A DNA stretch of 64,000 nucleotides. Origin: Phenylobacterium sp. (GTDB lineage Bacteria > Pseudomonadota > Alphaproteobacteria > Caulobacterales > Caulobacteraceae). Under the pieces are notes generated by a model. It made no database searches. It saw nothing but the letters and a program-made list of their open reading frames with translations, and had not been told where the DNA came from. Shown here in pieces: positions 24,622-32,236 of this stretch (position 1 is its first letter; each line of letters starts with the position of its first letter). The position numbers and the translations under genes are program-made. The DNA lies in the NCBI RefSeq assembly GCF_016793225.1, contig NZ_JAEUMN010000035.1:1-64000 (forward strand). Reading direction: 5' to 3'.

Positions 24622-26724
24622 ATGCGCTTGCTGCTGGGCGGACTTCTCGCCCTTCTCTTCTCCGGCCTCGCGCTCGCCGCGCCCGTCAACACCGGCCACC
24701 TCGTGGCCGAGCTCGTGCCGGCGACCCAGGGCGTGGCGCCGGGACAGACGGTCCACATCGCGCTTCGCCAGCAGATCCAGAAGGACTGGCACACCTACTG
24801 GCGTAACGCCGGCGATTCCGGGGAGGCGACCTCGGCCGCGTGGACGCTGCCGGCCGGCTGGACCGTCTCGGACTTCACCTGGCCCACGCCCGAGCGCCTG
24901 CCGTTCGGTCCGCTCGTGAACTACGGCTACAAGGGCGAGGTCCTGCTCCCCGTCTCCGTGACGGCGCCGGCCAACGCGCGTCCCGGCGAGACGGCCCGGC
25001 TGACCGCCAAGGTCCAGTTCCTGGTCTGCGCCGACATCTGCGTGCCCGAGAACGCCACGCTCACGCTCGACCTTCCCGTCACCGAACAGCCGGCCCCCGC
25101 CGACGCCCAGTGGGGCGGCAGGATCGCCCGGACGCTGGCCGAGGCGCCCAAGCCGGCGGGCCTGACGGCCGCCTTCCGGAAGGAGGGCGACGTCGTGAAG
25201 CTGGCCATCGTCGGACCGGCCCTGAAGGGCGCCGATGTCGCCGGGGCCTACTTCTTCCCGTTTTCGGGCTCGGTCATCGATCACGCCAAGCCGCAGGCCG
25301 TGGAGCGCGGCCCCGAGGGACTGACGCTGACGCTCACGCCCGGGTTCGCCTTCCAGACCGGCGCGCCCGACCAGATCGGCGGCGTGCTCGCGCTCGAAGG
25401 GCGCGCCTACGAGGTCGCCGCCGCGGCCGGCCCCCTGCCGGCGGCCGCCGGCGGCCTGGGTTCGCCCGCGGCGAAGCCGGACGCCCCCGACCTCGGCCTC
25501 GTGGCCGCGGCGTTCGGCGCCCTGCTGGGCGGCCTCATCCTGAACCTCATGCCGTGCGTCTTCCCGGTGCTGGCCATGAAGGCGGCCTCGCTCGCGGGGC
25601 ACGGCGGCGAACAGGCCGCGGCGCGAAGCCAGGGCCTGGCCTTCGGCGCCGGCGTGCTCACCACCTTCCTGGCGCTGGCGGGGCTGCTGATCGCGCTCCG
25701 GGCCGGCGGCTCGGCCGTCGGCTGGGGCTTCCAGCTTCAGGACCCGCCGGTGGTCGCCGCGCTCGCGCTGCTGATGCTGGCCGTAGCGCTCAACCTGTCG
25801 GGCGTGTTCGAGATCGGGACCTCGCTGCAGGGCGTGGGGTCGGACTTCGCGTCCAGGGGCGGCCTCGCCGGCTCGTTCTTCACGGGCGTGCTGGCGGTGG
25901 TGGTGGCGGCGCCCTGCACGGCGCCCTTCATGGGCCCGGCCCTGGGCTGGGCGCTGACCCAGCCGCCCGCGGCGGCCCTCGTGGTGTTCCTCGCGCTCGG
26001 CGTCGGCTTCGCCCTGCCGTTCGTGGCCCTGGCCTTCGCGCCCGCCCTGGTGCGCGCGATGCCACGGCCCGGTCCGTGGATGGACGTGTTCAAGAAGGTC
26101 CTCGCCTTCCCGATGTACGGCGCCGTGGCGTGGCTGGTGTGGGTGCTCACGGTGCAGGTGGGCCCCGACGCCGTGCCGCGCATCCTGGGCGCCGGCATCG
26201 TGCTGGCCCTGGCGCTCTGGATCGCCGGCGCCGCCCAGCGGCGGAGCGCAATCGGCGGGCGGGCCGCCGCGCTGGCGACCGGGGCGGCGGGGCTCGCGGC
26301 CGTGGCGATCGTCGGCGGCGCCTTCTGGCCCGCCTACGCGGTGGCGTCGGGCGAGCCGTCCGGCTCGGCGAAGCTCGAGGACCAGGGCTACACGCCCGAG
26401 AAGCTCGCGGCCCTCCAGGCGGAGGGGCGGCCCGTGCTGGTGAACTACACGGCGGCCTGGTGCGTGAGCTGCCAAGTCAACGACCGCGTGGCGTTGTCCA
26501 CCCAGGCGGTGTCGGAGGCGCTGAAGCGCAACAACGCCGTCTACCTCAAGGCCGACTGGACGAAGCGAGATCCGGGCATCGCCGCCGAGCTCGCCCGTTT
26601 CGGCCGCGCGGGCGTGCCGCTCTATCTCGTCTATGGCGCGAAGGGCGACGAGCCCGTAATCCTGCCCTCGCTCCTCACCGAAGGCATGGTCGTCAAGGCC
26701 ATCGACGCCGCCGGCCGGAGCTAG
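24622..26724 (+). CDS. DsbD/ScsB-family thiol:disulfide interchange protein
   Basis: The 700-residue inner-membrane protein has a signal peptide, an N-terminal periplasmic domain with CADIC (C136, C140), a DsbD membrane domain of about eight helices with redox cysteines C312 (NLMPCVFPVLAMK) and C432 (VVAAPCTAPFMG), and a C-terminal thioredoxin domain with WCVSC (C614, C617). It passes electrons from cytoplasmic thioredoxin to periplasmic partners. The ATG at 24622 is preferred; a GTG at 24616 is in frame two codons upstream. The following redoxin gene (27 nt) is a plausible periplasmic acceptor. Confidence 0.93.
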   Translation: MRLLLGGLLALLFSGLALAAPVNTGHLVAELVPATQGVAPGQTVHIALRQQIQKDWHTYWRNAGDSGEATSAAWTLPAGWTVSDFTWPTPERLPFGPLVNYGYKGEVLLPVSVTAPANARPGETARLTAKVQFLVCADICVPENATLTLDLPVTEQPAPADAQWGGRIARTLAEAPKPAGLTAAFRKEGDVVKLAIVGPALKGADVAGAYFFPFSGSVIDHAKPQAVERGPEGLTLTLTPGFAFQTGAPDQIGGVLALEGRAYEVAAAAGPLPAAAGGLGSPAAKPDAPDLGLVAAAFGALLGGLILNLMPCVFPVLAMKAASLAGHGGEQAAARSQGLAFGAGVLTTFLALAGLLIALRAGGSAVGWGFQLQDPPVVAALALLMLAVALNLSGVFEIGTSLQGVGSDFASRGGLAGSFFTGVLAVVVAAPCTAPFMGPALGWALTQPPAAALVVFLALGVGFALPFVALAFAPALVRAMPRPGPWMDVFKKVLAFPMYGAVAWLVWVLTVQVGPDAVPRILGAGIVLALALWIAGAAQRRSAIGGRAAALATGAAGLAAVAIVGGAFWPAYAVASGEPSGSAKLEDQGYTPEKLAALQAEGRPVLVNYTAAWCVSCQVNDRVALSTQAVSEALKRNNAVYLKADWTKRDPGIAAELARFGRAGVPLYLVYGAKGDEPVILPSLLTEGMVVKAIDAAGRS

Positions 26725-26751
26725 TGGCCGCCCGCGTTCCCGGAGCGAAGC

Positions 26752-27372
26752 ATGTTCGACCGCCGCGCCCTGATCGTCGCCGCCATCGCGCTGACGGCCG
26801 CGCCGGGCCTCGCGGCCGCGGCGCCCGTCCTCGGGCAGCCCGCCCCGGCCTTCACCGCCCTCGACGCCGCCGGCAAGCGCCGGTCGCTGGCCGAGTTCCG
26901 CGGCCGGACCGTGGTGCTGGAGTGGACCAACAACGGCTGCCCCTATGTTCAGAAGCACTACAACTCGGGGAACATGCAGGCGCTGCAGAAGCGGGCCACC
27001 GCGGACGGCGTCGTCTGGCTGACCATCATCTCGTCGGCCCCCGGCTTCCAGGGGTACCTCACAGGCCCGCAGGCGCGCAGGTGGAAGACCAGCGCCGGGG
27101 CCCATTCCAGCGGCGTGCTGCTGGACCCGTCGGGCGCGGTCGGGCGCGCCTACGACGCCAAGGCGACGCCGCACATGTTCGTCATCGATAAGGCCGGCCG
27201 CCTGGCCTACATGGGCGGCATCGACGACCGGCCCTCCTCGGACCCGGCCAGCCTGGAGGGCGCGAAGAACTACGTGGCCGCGGCCCTGGCGGACCTGAAG
27301 GCCGGCCGCCCGGTGGCCGAAGCCGCCAGCCGGCCCTATGGGTGCGCCGTGAAGTACGCCACGGCCGAGTGA
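26752..27372 (+). CDS. Exported redoxin / peroxiredoxin-like protein
   Basis: The 206-residue protein has a signal peptide (MFDRRALIVAAIALTAAPGL, cleavage near AAAA-PV) and an AhpC/TSA-Redoxin domain. C63 lies in WTNNGCPYVQKHYNSGNM and a second cysteine, C198, in the terminal PYGCAVKY, the pair typical of the PRX_like1 group. It may act as a periplasmic thiol peroxidase or disulfide carrier. Its place 27 nt after dsbD suggests that DsbD keeps it reduced. A 115-bp palindromic repeat follows. Confidence 0.88.
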   Translation: MFDRRALIVAAIALTAAPGLAAAAPVLGQPAPAFTALDAAGKRRSLAEFRGRTVVLEWTNNGCPYVQKHYNSGNMQALQKRATADGVVWLTIISSAPGFQGYLTGPQARRWKTSAGAHSSGVLLDPSGAVGRAYDAKATPHMFVIDKAGRLAYMGGIDDRPSSDPASLEGAKNYVAAALADLKAGRPVAEAASRPYGCAVKYATAE

Positions 27373-27383
27373 CGGCCGCCGCC

Positions 27384-27498
27384 TGGAGCCTCACCCGTTC
27401 AGACGGAGCCGTCCGAGCGGGAAAATGAGGCTCTGGAATCAATAACTTGAGCGCGTTCCGATCCGAAAACCGGTTCCCGCTCTTCGGAACGCGCTCCA
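27384..27498 (+). repeat. Composite palindromic repeat, copy 2
   Basis: Module A has an 8-bp outer stem (27386-27393 gagcctca with 27426-27433 tgaggctc) and a nearly complete inner stem (27394-27406 with about 27409-27421). Module B has a perfect 13-bp inverted repeat: gagcgcgttccga (27449-27461) and tcggaacgcgctc (27484-27496). The unit aligns with the minus-strand reading of 140-253 along its full length. It fills almost the whole gap between the redoxin gene and pgi, so pgi must be transcribed through it or from within it. Confidence 0.88.
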
Positions 27499-27513
27499 GA
27501 TCGAGGTGACCGC

Positions 27514-29082
27514 TTGAGACAGATCGACGCCGCCTGGGGGGCCCTCGCCGCCGCCGCGCGGGGCGCTGCGGACCGCCGCATCGAGGGGCTGTTCGCGACC
27601 GAGCCGGATCGGCTGGAGCGCCTGACGCTGGAGGCGGCCGGGCTCATCCTCGACCTCTCGAAGCAGCCCTGGTCGCGGGCCGACGTGGAGACGCTGCTGG
27701 ACCTCGCCCGGGCCGCTGACGTCGAAGCCGCCCGCGCGCGGCTGTTCGCGGGCGAGATCGTCAATGTGAGCGAGGGCCGGCCGGCGCTCCACATGGCGCT
27801 GCGCGCCCCCGATGGCGCGGACCTGAGGGCCGAGGGGGAGCCGATCTCGGGCGAGGTCGAGGCGGTGCGGAACGCCATGCGCGCCTTCGCCGAGGCCGTC
27901 CGGTCGGGCGCGAAGCGGGGCTGCACCGGCCGGCCGTTCCGCGCCATCGTGCACATCGGCATCGGCGGGTCGGACCTCGGCCCCCGGCTGGTGTGGGAGG
28001 CCCTGAAGCCGCTGGACCCGCAGATCGAGCTGCGGTTCGTGGCAAACGTCGATCCGGCCGAGCTCGCCCAGGCGCTGACCGGTCTCGATCCGGCCGAGAC
28101 CCTGCTGGTCACCGTCTCCAAGACCTTCACCACCCTCGAGACCCTGACCAACGCCGAGGCCGCCCGGGCCTGGCTCCGCGCGGCCCTGGGAACCGCCTCG
28201 GATTCGCACCTCGTCGCCGTCTCGGCCGCGCCGGACAAGGCCCAGGCCTTCGGCGTTCCGGCGGACCAGGTCTTCGGCTTCTGGGACTGGGTCGGCGGAC
28301 GCTATTCGGTCTGGTCGTCGGTGGGCCTGTCCTGCGCCGTGGCCCTGGGCTGGGATGCGTTCTCCGCCTTCCACGCCGGAGCGTGGGCGATGGACCGGCA
28401 CTTCCAGTCGGCGCCGCTCCCGCGCAACGCGCCGGTGCTGCTGGCGCTGGCGCACGTGTTCAACCGCAACGGACTGGGCCGCCCGATCCGGGCCGTCGTG
28501 CCCTACGCCCAGCGCCTGCGCCTGTTCGCGCCGTTCCTGCAGCAGCTCGAGATGGAATCGAACGGCAAACGGGTGACGGCCGACGGCCGGCCCGTCGCGC
28601 ACGCCACCGCCGCCAGCGTCTTCGGCGACGCGGGCACCAACGGCCAGCACGCGTTCTTCCAGCTGCTGCACCAGGGCACGGACGTCGTGCCCATCGACAT
28701 CCTGGCGGTGCGCGAGGGTTCCGAGGGCGACCCGGCCGCCCAGCGCAAGCTGCTCGCGAACGCGGTCGCCCAGGCCGAGGCCCTGATGGTCGGCCGGCCC
28801 GCCGCCGAGACCCCGGACGCCCACCGCGCCTTCCCCGGCGACCGGCCCTCCAGCTTCATCCTGCTCGACCGCCTCGACCCCGCCCGCCTCGGCGCGCTCA
28901 TCGCGCTCTACGAACACAAGACCTTCGTCGAGGGCGTGCTCTGGGAGATCGACAGTTTCGACCAGTGGGGCGTGGAGCTGGGCAAGACCCTGGCGACCCG
29001 CGTGCTGGCCGAGCTCGAGGGCGGCGCGGCGGGGGCGCACGACCCGTCCACCGCCGCCCTGATCGCGCGGTTGAAGTCCTGA
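27514..29082 (+). CDS. pgi: Glucose-6-phosphate isomerase
   Basis: The 522-residue protein has the PGI signatures: IGIGGSDLGPRLVWEAL (about 150-166), VTVSKTFTTLETLTN, WDWVGGRYSVWSSVGL and the C-terminal region KTFVEGVLWEIDSFDQWGVE. It interconverts glucose-6-phosphate and fructose-6-phosphate. The start is a TTG at 27514: it has a gaggtga ribosome-binding site 6 nt upstream and gives an N-terminus (DAAWGAL) fitting homologues, and no ATG lies near. The gene follows the palindromic repeat and is 25 nt upstream of the acyltransferase. Confidence 0.95.
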   Translation: MRQIDAAWGALAAAARGAADRRIEGLFATEPDRLERLTLEAAGLILDLSKQPWSRADVETLLDLARAADVEAARARLFAGEIVNVSEGRPALHMALRAPDGADLRAEGEPISGEVEAVRNAMRAFAEAVRSGAKRGCTGRPFRAIVHIGIGGSDLGPRLVWEALKPLDPQIELRFVANVDPAELAQALTGLDPAETLLVTVSKTFTTLETLTNAEAARAWLRAALGTASDSHLVAVSAAPDKAQAFGVPADQVFGFWDWVGGRYSVWSSVGLSCAVALGWDAFSAFHAGAWAMDRHFQSAPLPRNAPVLLALAHVFNRNGLGRPIRAVVPYAQRLRLFAPFLQQLEMESNGKRVTADGRPVAHATAASVFGDAGTNGQHAFFQLLHQGTDVVPIDILAVREGSEGDPAAQRKLLANAVAQAEALMVGRPAAETPDAHRAFPGDRPSSFILLDRLDPARLGALIALYEHKTFVEGVLWEIDSFDQWGVELGKTLATRVLAELEGGAAGAHDPSTAALIARLKS

Positions 29083-29107
29083 GCCCTCACAGGCCAATCT
29101 CCCCGCC

Positions 29108-29977
29108 ATGACCTTCGCCACGGCCGCGGCCGGCAACCGGACCGGCGCACGCGACCATATCGTGGACGTGCTGATCGCCGAGCGGGCTCCCCGGCTGTCG
29201 GGCAGCCCGGCGTGGCCGCTGCTCCGGCCGCTGCTCTACGCCCTGCTCGACTACGCCAAGGCGCGGCGGATGGCCGACGCGATCGCGCCCATGCCCGGCC
29301 GCGCCGCGCTGGACCACGTCTCGGACCTGCTGGCGCTCGACGTCAGGGCGACCGGCCTCGACCGCGTGCCCGCGGAGGGCCGGGTCGTCGTGATCTGCAA
29401 CCATCCGACCGGCATCGCCGACGGCGTGGCCGTGTTCGACGCCCTGAAGCGGTTGCGCCCCGACATCTGCTTCTACGCCAACGCCGACGCGCACCGCGTC
29501 GTCCCGCAGTTCGGCGAGGTGCTGATACCGGTCGAATGGGTCGAGTCCAAGCGGACCCGCGACCGCACGCGCCTGACGCTGCAGCTCACCAAGGCGGCCC
29601 TCGACGCCGGACGCTGCCTGGTGATCTTCCCCGCCGGGCGGCTGGCGCGCCGCGCGGCGGACGGCCGGCTGGCCGACCCCACATGGATGTCCTCGGCCAT
29701 ATCGATCGCGCGCCGCCACGAGGCCCCTGTCGTGCCCATGCACGTGGCCGGTCCCTGGTCGACGCTCTTCCACCTGTTCCACGGCCGCTCGGACGAGCTG
29801 CGCGACATCACCCTGTTCCACGAACTGCTCAACAAGCGCGGGCGCGCCTTCTCGCTCACCGCCGGTCCGCTGATCCCGCCCGTGGCGCTCGAGGGCGACC
29901 CCGTGCGGGTCACCGAGCGCCTCAAGGCGTATGTCGAGCACACGCTGCCGGCCGATCCGGCGCGGCCGTTCGCATGA
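29108..29977 (+). CDS. Lysophospholipid acyltransferase family protein (PlsC-like)
   Basis: The 289-residue protein belongs to the LPLAT superfamily. The catalytic histidine is H99 in NHPTGIADG, with D105 five residues further on, the NHPxGxxDG variant seen in hemolysin-like/OlsA-type acyltransferases rather than NHQSxxD. FPAGRLARR replaces the usual FPEG block, and PVVPMHVAGPWS follows. It probably acylates a lysolipid or ornithine-type lipid at the inner membrane. The stop overlaps tsaE by 4 nt, making it first in a six-gene coupled series. Confidence 0.85.
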   Translation: MTFATAAAGNRTGARDHIVDVLIAERAPRLSGSPAWPLLRPLLYALLDYAKARRMADAIAPMPGRAALDHVSDLLALDVRATGLDRVPAEGRVVVICNHPTGIADGVAVFDALKRLRPDICFYANADAHRVVPQFGEVLIPVEWVESKRTRDRTRLTLQLTKAALDAGRCLVIFPAGRLARRAADGRLADPTWMSSAISIARRHEAPVVPMHVAGPWSTLFHLFHGRSDELRDITLFHELLNKRGRAFSLTAGPLIPPVALEGDPVRVTERLKAYVEHTLPADPARPFA

Positions 29978-30420
29978 GGCTTCCCGACGAGGCGGCGACG
30001 TCGCGCCTGGGCGCGGCCGTGGCGGCGCGCCTTCGGCCCGGCGAGGCGGTCTGCCTCTCGGGCCCGCTGGGCGCCGGCAAGTCGACCCTGGCCCGCGCGC
30101 TGGTCCGAGCGCTCACGACCCCCGACGAGGATGTCCCCAGCCCCACCTTCACCCTCGTCCAGTTCTACGAGGGCCCGAGGCTTGCGGTCGCCCACTTCGA
30201 CCTCTACCGCCTGACCTCGCCCGACGAGGCCTACGAGATCGGGCTGGACGAGGCGCTGGAGGACGGCGCGGCGGTGATCGAATGGCCCGAGCGGCTGGAG
30301 GGCGCCCTGCCGCCGGACCGACTCGATATAGAGATCGCCCTCGCCGCGGACGGCGGCCGTGAAGCCCGGTTCGTCCCGCACGGCGCCTGGGAAGGACGCG
30401 TGGAAGGATTGGCGACGTGA
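29974..30420 (+). CDS. tsaE: tRNA threonylcarbamoyladenosine biosynthesis ATPase TsaE
   Basis: The 148-residue protein has the TsaE P-loop GPLGAGKST (residues 30-38), the SPTFTLVQFYEG block, HFDLYRL and EWPERL, all family hallmarks. With TsaB, TsaC and TsaD it makes the t6A37 modification of ANN-decoding tRNAs. Length is normal. Both flanks overlap by 4 nt (acyltransferase upstream, amgK downstream through GTGA), so translation is coupled. Confidence 0.94.
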   Translation: MRLPDEAATSRLGAAVAARLRPGEAVCLSGPLGAGKSTLARALVRALTTPDEDVPSPTFTLVQFYEGPRLAVAHFDLYRLTSPDEAYEIGLDEALEDGAAVIEWPERLEGALPPDRLDIEIALAADGGREARFVPHGAWEGRVEGLAT

Positions 30421-31505
30421 GTTCGGACCGCGAGGCCCTGAAGCGCGAGTTCCTGCGGGGCGCAGGGCTCGCCGACGCGCGCCGCGAACCCCTGAGCGGC
30501 GACGCCTCGACGCGCGCCTACGAGCGGCTGCACACGGGCCGGGGCACGCTCATCTTCATGGACCAGCCCCCGTCGCTGGAGACGGCGCCCTGCCCGCCCG
30601 ACGCCACGCCGCAGCAGCGGGCGGCGCTGGGCTACAACGCGCTCGCGCGCCTGGCCGCCGGACGGGTCGACGCCTTCATCGCCACCGCCGGGTGGTTGCG
30701 CGCACAGGGCCTTTCGGCGCCGGCCGTCGTCGCCGCCGACGCCGCGGCGGGCCTGGCGGTCCTGGAGGACCTCGGGGACGACCTGTTCGCCCGGCTGATC
30801 GAGGGCGGGCAGGACGAGGCCCCCCTGTACGATGCGGCGATCACCGCCCTGGCGCGCCTGCACGAGGCCTCGCCCCCCGACGTCCTCAGCTACGACGGCG
30901 CCGAGTGGCCGCTTCTTACCTATGACGAGACGGCGCTCGCCACCGCGGACGGCATCTTCGTCGAATGGCTGCCGAAGCTGCTTCCCCGGCTCGCCTTCGG
31001 CGCCGACGCCGTCGACGACTGGAACGCCGTGTGGGCCCCCATCCGCGCGTACGGCGCCGCCAGCGCCAGCGTCTTCTGCCATCGCGACTACCACGCCGAG
31101 AACCTCCTCTGGCTGCCCGAGCGCGCAGGCCCTGCCCGGGTGGGCCTCATCGACTTCCAGGACGCGGTGAAGGCGCACCCGGCGTGGGACCTCTCCATGC
31201 TGCTGCACGACGCCCGCCGGCAGGTGACGCCCGAGCGCGAGGCGGCCTGCCTGGAGCTCTATTTCCGGCTTCGGCCCGAGCTGGACCGGGCGACGTTCCT
31301 CGCCGACTTCCACAGCCTGGGGGCGCTCAACATCGTGCGCATCCTGGGCATCTTCGCCCGCCTCACGACCCGTGACGGCAAGCCGCGCTACGCCGCCCTG
31401 ATGCCGCGGCTCTGGGGCTATCTCGACCGCTGCCTGGCCGACCCGGCGCTGGGCGGGCTGAAGGCCTGGCTCGAGCGCCATGCGCCCGCCGAGGCGCGCG
31501 CGTGA
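30417..31505 (+). CDS. amgK: Anomeric MurNAc/GlcNAc kinase (aminoglycoside phosphotransferase fold)
   Basis: The 362-residue protein has the APH-type kinase fold: Brenner motif CHRDYHAENLLW with catalytic D224, then GLIDFQDAVKAHPAWDLSM for metal binding. With MurU it recycles cell-wall N-acetylmuramate to UDP-MurNAc, bypassing de novo MurA, as established for Pseudomonas AmgK/MurU and found in Caulobacter. The start is a GTG within the tsaE stop (GTGA), and its own stop overlaps murU. The neighbouring murU makes the assignment firm. Confidence 0.9.
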   Translation: MSSDREALKREFLRGAGLADARREPLSGDASTRAYERLHTGRGTLIFMDQPPSLETAPCPPDATPQQRAALGYNALARLAAGRVDAFIATAGWLRAQGLSAPAVVAADAAAGLAVLEDLGDDLFARLIEGGQDEAPLYDAAITALARLHEASPPDVLSYDGAEWPLLTYDETALATADGIFVEWLPKLLPRLAFGADAVDDWNAVWAPIRAYGAASASVFCHRDYHAENLLWLPERAGPARVGLIDFQDAVKAHPAWDLSMLLHDARRQVTPEREAACLELYFRLRPELDRATFLADFHSLGALNIVRILGIFARLTTRDGKPRYAALMPRLWGYLDRCLADPALGGLKAWLERHAPAEARA

Positions 31506-32236
31506 CCGCGGCGGGACCGACCACCGCCATGGTGCTGGCCGCGGGCCTCGGCACCCGGATGCGGCCGCTCACCGACACCCGGCCCAAGGCCCTCGTGCCG
31601 GTGGCGGGCAAGCCGCTCATCGACCATGTCCTCGACCGCCTGCGGGACGCCGGGGTCACGCGGGCCGTCGTCAACGTGCATCACTTCGCCGACCAGATGG
31701 AGGCGCACCTCGCCGGCCGCCGCGACCTGGAGGTGCTGATCTCGGACGAGCGGGCCCAGCTGCTGGACTCCGGCGGCGGCATCCGCCACGCGGCCGACAA
31801 GCTGGGGCGCGACCCCATCTTCCTGGCCAACATCGACTCGCTGTGGCTCAACCGCGGCCGGCCGCCGCTGGAGCTCCTCAAGGCCGCCTGGAACCCCGCG
31901 GAGATGGATCTCCTGCTGCTGCTGGTGGCGCGCGGCAACGGCATCGGCTTCGAGGGACCGCTGGGGTTCTTCATGGACGCGGCCGGGCGGCTTACCCATT
32001 CCGGCGATCCGGACGTCGTCACGCCCTACGTCAACATCGGCTTCGGCATCATGGACCCCAAGGTCCTCGACGGGGAGCCCGACGCGGCGTTTCCGATCCA
32101 CCCCACCTGGCGCCGCCTCCAGGCCGCCGGACGGCTCCACGGCGCGGTGATGGAGGCGCCGTGGATGCACGTGGGGGATCCCGCCGCCCGCGACGCCGTG
32201 GAAGCCGAGCTCGCGCGGGAGGGCGGCGTCTCGTGA
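31502..32236 (+). CDS. murU: N-acetylmuramate-1-phosphate uridylyltransferase
   Basis: The 244-residue nucleotidyltransferase begins TAAGPTTAMVLAAGLGTRMR and continues PLTDTRPKALVPVAGKPLI, the sugar-phosphate nucleotidyltransferase signature. FLANIDSLWL provides the metal-binding aspartate. It turns MurNAc-1-phosphate from AmgK into UDP-MurNAc. The GTG start overlaps the amgK stop by 4 nt and its own stop overlaps addB. Cells with this route can tolerate fosfomycin better, a known property of the pathway and not tested here. Confidence 0.92.
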   Translation: MTAAGPTTAMVLAAGLGTRMRPLTDTRPKALVPVAGKPLIDHVLDRLRDAGVTRAVVNVHHFADQMEAHLAGRRDLEVLISDERAQLLDSGGGIRHAADKLGRDPIFLANIDSLWLNRGRPPLELLKAAWNPAEMDLLLLLVARGNGIGFEGPLGFFMDAAGRLTHSGDPDVVTPYVNIGFGIMDPKVLDGEPDAAFPIHPTWRRLQAAGRLHGAVMEAPWMHVGDPAARDAVEAELAREGGVS

